DNA from: Campylobacter concisus
GTDB lineage: Bacteria; Campylobacterota; Campylobacteria; Campylobacterales; Campylobacteraceae
Direction of reading: 5' to 3'
NCBI RefSeq assembly: GCF_003049085.1
Contig: NZ_PIQX01000002.1
Coordinates: 1-64,000, forward strand
DNA length: 64,000 nt
Shown: positions 16,577 to 24,965 of the stretch, in pieces
Numbering within the stretch: the stretch's first letter is position 1
Layout: each line of letters starts with the position of its first letter
Notes under the pieces: generated by a model
The model's database searches: none
Seen by the model: the letters and a program-made list of their open reading frames with translations, nothing else
What the model was told of the DNA's origin: nothing
Translations under genes and position numbers: made by a program

Positions 16577-18073
16577 ATGAAAGGTAAAATTCTTGCATCA
16601 ATCGTTGCTATGAGTGCGATTTTGGGCACAAGTAGCTTGGCATGCACTACTATTTTAGTAGGAGATAAAGCTTCAAATGACGGCTCCATGCTGGTCGCTA
16701 GGAGCGCAGATAGCAAGGCTATAAAAGCTCAAGTCTTTTTGATCCATCCAGCAAAAAAGAATCAAATTGGTATGCATAGCTCAAAGGCACATGACGGCGC
16801 AAATGACTTTACATATCCACTTCCAAAAGATGGCATGAGATACACAACCATCGCAAACTCTCATACAAAACTTCACGGAGCTGTCGGCTACAATGAAGCT
16901 GGCGTTGGACTAAGTGGCACCGAGACCATCTATGCAAAAGATGAGCTTTTAAAGATCGACCCATATAACGAAGAGAGTGGCATCACCGAGGATGACATCC
17001 CAGACGTGCTTTTGCCACGTATGAAGAGTGCAAAAGAGGGCGTTAAGCTTCTTGGTGAGATAGTGGAGACTAAGGGCGCTGGAGAGGGCTTTGGCGTAGT
17101 ATTTATCGACGCAAACGAGCTTTGGTACTTTGAGACTGGTACAGGCCACAAATGGATCGCTACAAAGATCGCTCCAGATGAGTATTTCGTTACTGCAAAC
17201 CAAGGCAGACTTCAAAACTATAAAGAGAATGATCCAAATTTCATGGGAGCAAAAGACGTCATTAAATTTGCGATCGATAACAAGACTTATGACCCTGCAA
17301 AAGATAGCGAATTTAACTTTACAAAGGCTTATACAAGGGATGATGAGAGAGATGTGACTTACAACTACCCACGCGTTTGCTGGGTGCAAAGCATGTTTAA
17401 CCCAAGCTTAAAACAAGACTTCGCCGATGGTCAGAAATTCCCAGTATTTTTAAAACCAGAGAAAAAACTAAGTGTTGAAGATCTAAAAGCTGCGATGAGG
17501 GCCCACTACAACGGCACCCCGTTTGATAACTACACCAGCAAAGATGAAGATAAGAAAAACGTCTACCGCGCTATAAGTGTCTTTAGAACATACGAGTCTC
17601 ACGTCATGCAGGTGCGCCCATGGCTACCAAAAGAGATCGGCCGTGTGACTTACGTAGCTCTTGGCATGGCTGATCTTAGCGTTTATTTGCCGTATTACGA
17701 GGGACTTGATGGCTTTATAAAAGGCTACTCAGATGGCTCATACGACGCTGATGACACCTCAATATACTGGGTTTATAGAAAGCTTCAAACCCTTGTGATG
17801 ACTGACTATGAGAAGTATTCGCCAGTGGTAAAAGAGGCCTACGCTAAATTTGAAAAAGAGTTGGCGGTAAAACAGGCTAAATTTGAAGATGAGTACGTAA
17901 AACTTTACAAAAAAGATAAGAAAAAAGCAAACAAACTCTTAAATGAATTTAGCCAAAAGACTATGCAAGAGGCTAAGGATCTAACCGGGGAGCTTACAAA
18001 CAAGGTCTTTACTATGCTTACAGCTGATATGGACGCTAAGCTAAAATCCCTAAATAAAGGCAAAAAAGACTAA
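16577..18073 (+). CDS. C69-family dipeptidase, exported
   Basis: The 498-residue protein has a signal peptide whose likely cleavage (SSLA before C) exposes the cysteine of CTTILVGDKASNDG, the N-terminal nucleophile of the C69 (PepD-like) peptidases. Further family features are VARSADS, YNEAGVGLSGTETI, GEGFGVVFIDANELWYFETG and the FVTANQGRL segment. The C-terminal 100 residues are lysine-rich and probably helical. It would cleave dipeptides or remove acyl groups in the periplasm, fitting an amino-acid-using lifestyle. Its start has a good ribosome site (AAAGGAG). It is monocistronic by spacing. Confidence 0.88.
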   Translation: MKGKILASIVAMSAILGTSSLACTTILVGDKASNDGSMLVARSADSKAIKAQVFLIHPAKKNQIGMHSSKAHDGANDFTYPLPKDGMRYTTIANSHTKLHGAVGYNEAGVGLSGTETIYAKDELLKIDPYNEESGITEDDIPDVLLPRMKSAKEGVKLLGEIVETKGAGEGFGVVFIDANELWYFETGTGHKWIATKIAPDEYFVTANQGRLQNYKENDPNFMGAKDVIKFAIDNKTYDPAKDSEFNFTKAYTRDDERDVTYNYPRVCWVQSMFNPSLKQDFADGQKFPVFLKPEKKLSVEDLKAAMRAHYNGTPFDNYTSKDEDKKNVYRAISVFRTYESHVMQVRPWLPKEIGRVTYVALGMADLSVYLPYYEGLDGFIKGYSDGSYDADDTSIYWVYRKLQTLVMTDYEKYSPVVKEAYAKFEKELAVKQAKFEDEYVKLYKKDKKKANKLLNEFSQKTMQEAKDLTGELTNKVFTMLTADMDAKLKSLNKGKKD

Positions 18074-18079
18074 AAATTC

Positions 18080-18104
18080 TGGGCGTGAAATTTAGTAGCG
18101 CCCA
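18080..18104 (+). terminator. Weak hairpin after the C69 peptidase gene
   Basis: TGGGCG and CGCCCA pair across a 13-base loop seven bases past the stop, followed by AACTTT. The stem is short, so it is only a candidate terminator. Confidence 0.35.
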
Positions 18105-18174
18105 AACTTTAAACAAAAATTTGGCAAAGAGCGTTTATAATGCGATAAAAATTCACTACAAAGGAAAAACGCTG

Positions 18175-18442
18175 ATGCCTTGTCCCATGCGTAAAGCTCA
18201 TTAATCTCGGCAAAAAACATATCAGCGATTTTCAAAAAACACGCAAATTTTTAAATGATTTTACATTTTTTCACATTGAGATAAATCCATTTTTGCTAGC
18301 AGGTCCGCTGCATTGTAACTGCATTTTTAATAGCAAAGCTAAGCAATGCCTGAAATTTGGCAAGGACCTTTTTAGCAGGGTTTTTTATAAATTTTACTTT
18401 AGTTTAAGAAGAAGCGGATGTCATCCACCGTGTTTGAGGTGA
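18175..18442 (+). pseudogene. Possible frameshifted small cysteine-rich protein
   Basis: A well-placed ribosome site (AAAGGA) precedes an ATG at 18175 that reads only nine codons (MPCPMRKAH). The overlapping +1 frame is open from 18176 to 18442 (88 codons) and contains a compositionally non-random run: HIEINPFLLAGPLHCNC, then FNSKAKQCLKFGKDLF and RRSGCHPPCLR. One indel near 18190-18205 would join the two into a protein of about 90 residues with six or more cysteines. I do not recognise the family. The alternative is a short leader peptide plus chance open frame. The following 18443-18646 holds no gene I can see; it is locally GC-rich, with a GCGACG/CGTCGC hairpin near 18535-18551. Confidence 0.4.
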
Positions 18443-18646
18443 TTAAATTTATTGTTTGAGCTGTGATAGTGAAAATTTGGCTTTTGGTGGCAGAAGGGGT
18501 TTCTACTTACGGTCTGCTTGCAATTGCGAGCTTGCGACGCAAAACGTCGCCCCTTCCGCCCCCAAACCCCCACCTACCCACTGCACGTTCAAGGTTGCTG
18601 TGCTCTGCACAGTTTTAATTTAAAAAGAAATTTAAAAAGGATAAAA

Positions 18647-20920
18647 ATGATAAAAAGTTATGTTTTAGGTTTTCCAAGAATCGGAGAGAAAAGAGAGTTA
18701 AAGCGCGCATTAGAGGGCTTTTGGGCTGGCAAAGAGGGCTTTAGTGAAGAGAATTTGCAAGAGACTGCAAAGACGCTTCGCCAAAGACACTGGAAATATC
18801 AACAAGACGCTGGCATTTCGGCCATTAGCGTTAATGATTTTTCATTTTACGACCTAATGCTTGATAACATCATCGCTTTTGGCGCTACGCCTCCAAGATT
18901 TGCAAATTTAAGCGGTTCGGAGCAATATTTTGCTTGCTCAAGAGGCAACAAAAATGGCGTTGCGATGGAGATGACAAAGTGGTTTAACACAAACTACCAC
19001 TACATCGTGCCAGAGCTTAGCAGCGAGAGCAAATTTAGCCTAAAAGCGGACAAAATTTTAAATGAATACAAAGAGGCGAAGGCTAACGGCGTAAAAGGCA
19101 AGGTAAATTTGATCGGCCCTATCACATTTTTAGCCCTTTCAAAGACGACTGACGGCAGCTGCCCATTTAAGCACCTTGACGCGCTTGTAGGCGAGTACAA
19201 AAAACTACTTGAGCAAATTTCTAAGCTTGATGATGAAATTTTAGTGCAGTTTGACGAGCCGATCTTTGTAACTGACAAAAATGAAAGCGACCTTTTGCCG
19301 CTTATCACAAAGGTTTATAACGAGCTAACAGGCGTTGCTAGCAACATCAAGATCGTGTTTGCGACATATTTTGAGCATGCGATCAAGGCAGTTAGCGAAG
19401 TGGCTAAAACTAAAATTTACGGCATCGCACTTGACTTCATCCACGGCAAGAGAAATTTCGAAGCACTTGAGACTATCAAAAACAGCCATTTGACGCTATT
19501 TGCTGGCGTGATCGACGGCAGAAATATCTGGAAAAGCAACATCGATGAAAAAGTAAAACTTGTTCGTGAAATTTCAGAGAAAATAGGCGGAAAAGACTTT
19601 TACATCGGCACTTCATGCTCACTTCTTCACGTGCCATACACTCTAAAATATGAAGAAAATTTAAACCCTGAGATCAAAAGCTGGCTAAGCTTTGCGGTTG
19701 AGAAGCTTGACGAGATCAAGATCATTACAAAACTAGCAAATGGTGAGAAGCTTGATGAGGCTGAGGCAAAAATTTACGAAGAGAACAAAAATGCTGTTAA
19801 AACTCGTGCTACTTCAAAGCTCATCCACTCTGAAAGTGTTCAAAACCGCGTTAAAAATTTAAGCAAATTTGAGCGTGATGAGAAATTTGAAGATCGTATC
19901 AAAATTCAACGTGAGACGCTAAAATACGGCATCTTGCCAACAACAACGATAGGCAGCTTCCCTCAAACAGTTGATCTTCGCGTACTTCGCCAAAATTTCA
20001 AAAAAGGCGAGATCGACGCGGCTGCTTATGAAGCAGGCATCAAAAAATATATCGATCACTGCGTGAAATTCCAAGAAGATATCGGCCTAGACGTGCTAGT
20101 ACACGGCGAGCCAGAGAGAAACGACATGGTCGAGTACTTTGGCGAGCAGATTAGCGGATATGCATTTAGCCAAAATGGCTGGGTACAAAGCTACGGCAGC
20201 CGCTGCGTCAAGCCACCACTTCTCTTTGGTGACGTAAGCCGCCCAGAGCCGATGACTGTTAAGTGGATGAAATACGCTCAAAGTATCACAAAGCACGTGA
20301 TGAAGGGCATGCTAACAGGTCCTGTGACTATGCTAAACTGGAGCTTTGTGCGTGACGATCTTCCAAGAAGCGAGGTGGCAAAACAGCTTGCACTTTGCAT
20401 CTACGACGAGATCGCAGACCTTCAAGATGCTGGCATCAGAGTGATCCAAGTAGATGAGGCGGCGTTTAAAGAGGGCTATCCGCTAAGAGCTGAAAATATC
20501 CCAGCTTATGAGAAATTTGCGGTTGATTGCTTTAAGCTTTCAGTAAGCTCAGCTGAGGCAAAAACTCAGATCCACACGCATATGTGCTACTCTGAATTTA
20601 ACGATATTATTAAGACTATCGAAGCTATGGATGCTGATGTTATCAGTATCGAGACCGCAAGAAGTGGTAACGAGCTACTTAAAATTTTCAAAGCCGTTGG
20701 CTACAAACAAGAGGTCGGACCTGGCGTTTACGACATCCACAGCCCACGCGTGCCAAGTGTCGAGGAGATCGTCGCTCAGATCAAAGCTCTGCTTGAAGTC
20801 TTGCCAAAAGAGCAGCTCTGGATCAACCCAGATTGTGGCCTAAAAACCAGAAAATGGGAAGAGGTCGAGCCAAGCCTTAAAAACATGGTAGAGGCCGTCA
20901 AAATCGTAAGAGGTCTATAA
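18647..20920 (+). CDS. metE: Cobalamin-independent methionine synthase
   Basis: MetE transfers the methyl group of 5-methyl-tetrahydropteroyl-triglutamate to homocysteine. The 757 residues fit the family, with the N-terminal motif GFPRIGEKRELKRALEGFW and the catalytic C-terminal half starting near TTTIGSFPQT. Zinc ligands are visible in the HTHMCYSEF motif (His and Cys), in the glutamate of ISIETARSG and in the late cysteine of INPDCGLKTR. I place the start at the ATG at 18647 (ribosome site AAAAGGA) because the upstream in-frame extension to 18518 is not MetE-like. The metF-like gene follows after a strong hairpin. Confidence 0.97.
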   Translation: MIKSYVLGFPRIGEKRELKRALEGFWAGKEGFSEENLQETAKTLRQRHWKYQQDAGISAISVNDFSFYDLMLDNIIAFGATPPRFANLSGSEQYFACSRGNKNGVAMEMTKWFNTNYHYIVPELSSESKFSLKADKILNEYKEAKANGVKGKVNLIGPITFLALSKTTDGSCPFKHLDALVGEYKKLLEQISKLDDEILVQFDEPIFVTDKNESDLLPLITKVYNELTGVASNIKIVFATYFEHAIKAVSEVAKTKIYGIALDFIHGKRNFEALETIKNSHLTLFAGVIDGRNIWKSNIDEKVKLVREISEKIGGKDFYIGTSCSLLHVPYTLKYEENLNPEIKSWLSFAVEKLDEIKIITKLANGEKLDEAEAKIYEENKNAVKTRATSKLIHSESVQNRVKNLSKFERDEKFEDRIKIQRETLKYGILPTTTIGSFPQTVDLRVLRQNFKKGEIDAAAYEAGIKKYIDHCVKFQEDIGLDVLVHGEPERNDMVEYFGEQISGYAFSQNGWVQSYGSRCVKPPLLFGDVSRPEPMTVKWMKYAQSITKHVMKGMLTGPVTMLNWSFVRDDLPRSEVAKQLALCIYDEIADLQDAGIRVIQVDEAAFKEGYPLRAENIPAYEKFAVDCFKLSVSSAEAKTQIHTHMCYSEFNDIIKTIEAMDADVISIETARSGNELLKIFKAVGYKQEVGPGVYDIHSPRVPSVEEIVAQIKALLEVLPKEQLWINPDCGLKTRKWEEVEPSLKNMVEAVKIVRGL

Positions 20921-20927
20921 TACAAAT

Positions 20928-20956
20928 TTTAGCGTCTAGCTAGCCTAGGCGCTAAA
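20928..20956 (+). terminator. Strong hairpin between metE and metF
   Basis: TTTAGCGTCTAG and CTAGGCGCTAAA pair over 12 bp with one G-T wobble and a 5-nt loop, eight bases after the metE stop, followed by CTCCGTTTAAATTT. It could partly terminate transcription and lower metF relative to metE. Confidence 0.5.
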
Positions 20957-20986
20957 CTCCGTTTAAATTTCAAAAAAAGTTAGAAA

Positions 20987-21874
20987 ATGTTAAAAGATAA
21001 GATCATAAACAATGAAAGTGGCATAGTGCTTTATGGCCTAACGCCTCCAAAGGCTGAATTTGACGAGGCAAAGCTTAAAGAGATCGCTGCAAAATGGGAT
21101 AAGAGGATCACAGACGTGCAGGCTGATGGCTTGGTGCTTTACGAGATCCAAGACGAAAGTAGCCGTATAAAAAGCGAGCGAACTTTTGAATTTAGCGATA
21201 CATTAGGCCCTGAAATTTACTACTCAAAATACCTAAATTTAAAGACACCAAGCATCTTTTATAGAGTCGCAAACAAATATAATGAGAGCGAATTTAGAGC
21301 AAATTTAGCCAAAAGTAGTAGCGATATAAATGTCTTTGTCGGCGTTGCTTCTGGCAAGGTAGAGTCTAAAATGAGCCTAGAGCGTGCTTATGAGATCGCT
21401 AGAGATGAGTTTAAAGATCTTGTAGTTGGCGGTGTTTGCATAGCTGAGAGGCACGCAAAAAAGGGCGATGAAGAGCAAAGGATGAGCCAAAAGGCAAAAA
21501 TGGGGGCAAAATTTTTCATCTCGCAGGCGGTTTTTGATATAAATTTGGCTAAAAATTTACTAACAAGCGTGGCAAAAAGCGGGCTAAATTTGCCTATTAT
21601 CTTAACCTTTACGACTTGTGGCACGCCAAAAACACTAGAGTTCATCAAGTGGCTTGGCATAAGCGTTGATGAAAAGAGCGAGAAAAGGATGCTTGAAAGT
21701 GATGATTTTTTAGCCACGGCATCACAAATTTGCCTTGAAAATTTCTCAGAGCTTTATGAATTTGCTAAAAAGCTTGGCATAAATATTGGTGTCAATATAG
21801 AGAGCGTAATGGCAAAAAGAGCTGAGATAGAAGCGAGCCTAGAGCTAACGCATAAGATGAGAGAGGTGTTTTGA
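20987..21874 (+). CDS. metF: Methylenetetrahydrofolate reductase-family protein
   Basis: The 295-residue protein follows the MTHFR barrel pattern though divergent: an early GLTPPKAEFDEAKL segment in place of the usual FEFFPP, the ADGLVLYEIQDESSR region, VFVGVASGK, and the flavin/substrate motif KMGAKFFISQAVFD, which corresponds to GADFFITQ-type sequences. It would reduce 5,10-methylene-THF to the 5-methyl-THF used by MetE. Position directly after metE (66 bases) supports this. The divergence from classical MetF leaves some doubt about cofactor use. Confidence 0.8.
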   Translation: MLKDKIINNESGIVLYGLTPPKAEFDEAKLKEIAAKWDKRITDVQADGLVLYEIQDESSRIKSERTFEFSDTLGPEIYYSKYLNLKTPSIFYRVANKYNESEFRANLAKSSSDINVFVGVASGKVESKMSLERAYEIARDEFKDLVVGGVCIAERHAKKGDEEQRMSQKAKMGAKFFISQAVFDINLAKNLLTSVAKSGLNLPIILTFTTCGTPKTLEFIKWLGISVDEKSEKRMLESDDFLATASQICLENFSELYEFAKKLGINIGVNIESVMAKRAEIEASLELTHKMREVF

Positions 21875-22115
21875 TCTATTAAGAGCTGTTAAAGTTTAAC
21901 TGGCTTAAAGTCCCGCTATATCTTATATCCAGTGTCTTGCATGTTTTAGATAGATAGTAGAAATTTTTGCTCTTATCTCTCACGAGTGATCTTATGCGTT
22001 CTTGTTTTTGTGTTGATCTAAAATTCTCTAGTGTATTAATTCTCTTAAAAATACCAGGGCGTTTTTGCTGCGCAAAAACATAATGAGGGAGATATTTTGA
22101 CTATTTCTTATAAAT

Positions 22116-22424
22116 TTAACTAGTTCGAGTTTTAATTTTTTCATATCTATTACTACTCTCAAAGATGTCAATAACCTCGTTAACTCTTTTTAGCTGGATC
22201 ATTCTAAACCCTAGTAGTAAAGCGATCTATTTTAGGATAACATTTTGCTCAAGGTTACTTGAGAGTAGCGAGACCTTTTTTATCAATCTACAAGTCCACC
22301 AACTAGTTTTTATGTTGTTCTTATTGGCCTTTTGTTTTAAAAATTCCTCTTCCTCTTTTGTAAGTTTAAACTCATACTTGAAGAATTTTTTCTTAGTATC
22401 GATCTTTTGCTCTAGTATCTTCTT
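22116..22424 (-). pseudogene. Broken mobilisation/RHH-like gene fragment
   Basis: A minus-strand frame reads through except for one internal TAG (near 22228). It gives a charged sequence including FFKYEFKLTKEEEEFLKQK and NNIKTSWWTCRLIKKVS, then after the stop GFRMIQLKRVNEVIDIFES. There is no start codon in the open part. The beginning resembles the start of MobC-type or ribbon-helix-helix plasmid proteins, a weak likeness. The rest of 21875-22721 holds no intact gene; it has a GTTTTTGC/GCAAAAAC hairpin at 22061-22079 and the haem-motif relic below. Confidence 0.45.
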
Positions 22425-22468
22425 CTAATAAATTTTTATATATCAGCTTTTAGCATTCAAGGTAATTT

Positions 22469-22619
22469 CTAAAGCCCAGTGTTATGTCCTGCATCATAGT
22501 GGCAGCTTACGCATTTTAGCTTTTTATCGCTATCAAGGAGTTTTTATGACGACGTATGAGTTGCCGATATTGACTGGGTAGTTTTCATCTTTACCGATAA
22601 CTGCGAAGCAAGCGTTAGC
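22469..22619 (-). pseudogene. Relic of a c-type haem protein
   Basis: Two adjacent minus-strand frames give pieces of one protein: 22533-22619 reads ANACFAVIGKDENYPVNIG and then NSYVVIKTP, and 22469-22532 in a shifted frame reads DSDKKLKCVSCHYDAGHNTG before a stop. CVSCH is a haem c attachment motif. The join needs one frameshift near 22533. No start codon is left. The parent family is not identified; a periplasmic cytochrome is likely. Confidence 0.55.
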
Positions 22620-22704
22620 TAATTCTAAATTTATCCATCAAATTTGCTACTTATAAATAAATTTAATTACTAAAAAATTAAGCTAAATAAAATAGAAAAT
22701 AAAA

Positions 22705-22710
22705 TATAAT
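22705..22710 (+). promoter_or_regulatory. -10 box of tRNA-Val
   Basis: TATAAT lies 11 bases upstream of the mature tRNA 5' end, the spacing expected for a tRNA promoter. Confidence 0.65.
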
Positions 22711-22721
22711 CCCAAATCTTT

Positions 22722-22797
22722 GGTCCCGTAGCTCAGTTGGTAGAGCACTACCTTGACATGGTAGTGGTCGATGGTTCGAGTCCATTCGGGGCCACCA
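22722..22797 (+). tRNA. tRNA-Val (GAC anticodon)
   Basis: The 76-nt sequence folds as a complete cloverleaf: acceptor strands GGTCCCG and CGGGGCC (one T-G pair), D arm with GCTCAGTTGGTAGAGC, anticodon loop TTGACAT (anticodon GAC), T arm with GGTTCGAGTCC, and an encoded CCA. Decaying gene fragments lie just upstream, but I saw no duplicated tRNA 3' end marking an integration. Confidence 0.97.
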
Positions 22798-22871
22798 CTT
22801 CTAACAAAACATCCCAAACAAGAGATTTAAAAATTAATTATTAGTAAATTTTCTAAAGATGTGGTAAAGAT

Positions 22872-24305
22872 TTATTTCAAATAATCTTTCACATCATACT
22901 CTTTGCCAGCATCGTGATCTTTTAAAAGCTTCGCCACGATAGGGCTTAAAATGATTATGGCAATTAAATTTGGCACAACCATCAAGCCATTAAACATATC
23001 TGCTAGACTCCATACAAAATCAACCTTTTGCAAGCTTCCCAAAAATACAAAAACGACTACTAAAATCTGAAAAGCTCTGACCGCTTTTGCCCCAAGAAGG
23101 TATCTTACGTTGATCTCGGCAAAATAGTACCATCCAAGAATCGTTGTAAATGCAAAGAAAAATAGGCAAACAGCTACAAAACTATATCCGCCAACCTTAC
23201 CAAAGATATGCGATGAGAAGGCCTCTTGCACTAAGGTTATGCCTGTAAAGACCGCCTTGCCGTTTTCAAAGCTGATAACATTTGCAGTAAGCACTACAAA
23301 AACGGTGATATTTAAAACGATAAAAGTATCTACAAATACGCTCATTATACCAAGTACTGCTTGATCTACCGGGTGTTTGACATTAGCTGCAGCGTGTGCG
23401 TGTGGAGTTGAGCCCATGCCAGCTTCATTGCTAAAAAGCCCTCTTGCTATGCCGTATCTCATCGCAGCTGCTATGCTAGCTCCAGTAGCTCCACCCCACG
23501 CAGCTGAAGGATCAAACGCTGCTTTGTAGATAAGCAAAACTGCATCTGGGATTTCGTGAAAATTTAAAGCGATAATGATTAGTCCAACACCTACATAAAG
23601 TAAAGCCATCAAAGGCACGATCTTTTCAGCCACTCTTGCGATCGCCTTTACGCCACCTATAAAGATGACTGCGCAGATGATTGCTAAAAAAGCTCCAGTT
23701 ATCCACTGAGGTATACCAAAGGCACCTTTAAAGCCGTCTGAGATCGAGTTTGCTTGCACCATGTTGCCGATAAAGCCAAGTGCGATAATGATAGCGATAG
23801 CAAAAAATCCAGCTAAAATTTTTGCCCATTTCCCCTTTAATCCACGACTTATATAAAATGCCGGGCCGCCTATCGTGTGCCCGCTATCGTCTTTTGTACG
23901 GTAAATTTGAGCTAGGCAAATTTCAGCAAAATTTGTAGCCATACCTAAAAATGCAGCGCACCACATCCAAAATATTGCTCCAGGACCGCCCATGATAAGA
24001 GCCGTTGTCGCACCTACTAGATTGCCAGTGCCAACTTGTGCGGCGATTGCGGTTGCAACTGCTTGAAACTGGCTCATGCCAGCCTTGCCAGCAGCTTCGC
24101 CGTGAAGTGAAAAATTTCCAAAAAGCTCTCTTAGGCCCATTTTAAACTTAAAAATTTGAACAAACCCAAGCCTAATAGTAAAAAATAGTCCAGTGCCGCA
24201 AAGTAGGGTAATAAGGAAGTATGGACCCCAAAGAAATGAATTTATACTTTCAACACAATTATTTAAAATTTCAGCAAAATTTGTAGGCATTTTCTTGACT
24301 TTCAT
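22872..24305 (-). CDS. Alanine/glycine:cation symporter (AGCS family)
   Basis: An inner-membrane sodium-coupled amino-acid importer of 477 residues with about 10-11 hydrophobic helices. Family motifs include GTGNLVGATTALIMGGPGAIFWMW (in part: GTGNLVGATTA), FSNEAGMGSTPHAHAAA and GPAFYISRGLKGKW. The closest functional class is alanine/sodium transport (AlsT/DagA); the substrate is inferred. The start at 24305 lacks a clear ribosome site and a second ATG five codons on is possible. It stands alone, between tRNA-Val and a gene-poor stretch. Confidence 0.9.
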   Translation of the reverse strand: MKVKKMPTNFAEILNNCVESINSFLWGPYFLITLLCGTGLFFTIRLGFVQIFKFKMGLRELFGNFSLHGEAAGKAGMSQFQAVATAIAAQVGTGNLVGATTALIMGGPGAIFWMWCAAFLGMATNFAEICLAQIYRTKDDSGHTIGGPAFYISRGLKGKWAKILAGFFAIAIIIALGFIGNMVQANSISDGFKGAFGIPQWITGAFLAIICAVIFIGGVKAIARVAEKIVPLMALLYVGVGLIIIALNFHEIPDAVLLIYKAAFDPSAAWGGATGASIAAAMRYGIARGLFSNEAGMGSTPHAHAAANVKHPVDQAVLGIMSVFVDTFIVLNITVFVVLTANVISFENGKAVFTGITLVQEAFSSHIFGKVGGYSFVAVCLFFFAFTTILGWYYFAEINVRYLLGAKAVRAFQILVVVFVFLGSLQKVDFVWSLADMFNGLMVVPNLIAIIILSPIVAKLLKDHDAGKEYDVKDYLK

Positions 24306-24672
24306 TGGTGTAGTTTAGAGAGCGAGTATATTTAAAAAAATATAAAATTAGAATAAATAAGAAAAATTTTTTAGCTTGGCTTAAAATTTCATGCTAGTTT
24401 TCGGCTTACTCGCGGTGAACTTGCTTTTACTAGCAAGATTTTACGACCAATATTTTTACGCTCTAAGGCGTTTTTTGATTGATAATTTCTAAATTTATTT
24501 CACAATGAAGGTTTAGAATGGCTAAAATTATTTCTTGATTTTTGGATTTTAAAATTAGGTTTTTGCGTTTTTTAGAAGGCTTTTACGATAAATTTGCAAT
24601 CTTTCTTGTACGGATATAACTTGGCAAAACGTATTTGGCTATTGGTTTTGTTGAAAATTTTATCAAAGGCGT
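24306..24672. other. Gene-free stretch
   Basis: About 370 bases with no convincing frame on either strand. It includes the promoter side of the symporter gene and AT-rich sequence rich in AAATTT-like words; nothing else was seen. Confidence 0.5.
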
Positions 24673-24903
24673 TTAAAAGGCTTTGGCGTTAAATTTTGCT
24701 TCATTGTTATTTGCTGGATTTGCCATATTTTGTCCGCTATTTGACTTGCCGGTAGTCAATCTTTGCGTCAAATTTTTCTCGCAAATCGCCGCTCAAAGCT
24801 GTTTAAAAATTTCTGGAAAGCTGCTTGCTCTGCCATAAGCCGTCGTTAATCTATCCCAAGGCACGTATTCTATCTTTAAATTTGCGATGTACGCTAAATT
24901 TTG
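24673..24903 (-). pseudogene. Relic of a HEAT-type immunity-like protein
   Basis: A minus-strand frame of 36 codons reads QNLAYIANLKIEYVPWDRL and then TTAYGRASSFPEIFKQL before a TGA; the same frame continues for 40 codons (AAICEKNLTQRLTT). The pattern W-x-R-L-x-x-A-Y-G-x-A-x-x-x-P-x-x-x-x-x-L is one I associate with small HEAT-like proteins found beside polymorphic-toxin immunity genes. No start remains. The identification is by recalled pattern only. An SUKH immunity-like gene and its relic lie 7-10 kb further on. Confidence 0.4.
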
Positions 24904-24965
24904 CTAGTTTATTTACATTTCTTTTAAAATTTGCTCCATAAATCCGACAGAGTAAAGCCCAAAAT

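Noticed and set aside
18518-18646. Extended MetE start upstream of 18647
   Set aside because: The extra 43 residues are proline- and cysteine-rich and not MetE-like, and the ATG at 18647 has the ribosome site.
20928-20956. A SAM or cobalamin riboswitch for the met genes
   Set aside because: Neither the metE leader nor the metE-metF gap shows the conserved core of a SAM or cobalamin riboswitch; only a simple hairpin is present.
22165-22428. Plus-strand 87-codon frame upstream of tRNA-Val
   Set aside because: Its translation is hydrophobic noise, while the complementary strand carries a charged, protein-like relic over the same bases.
22722-22797. tRNA-Val as an active integration site
   Set aside because: No duplicated tRNA 3' end, integrase or flanking direct repeat was seen, so only an eroded neighbour is claimed.
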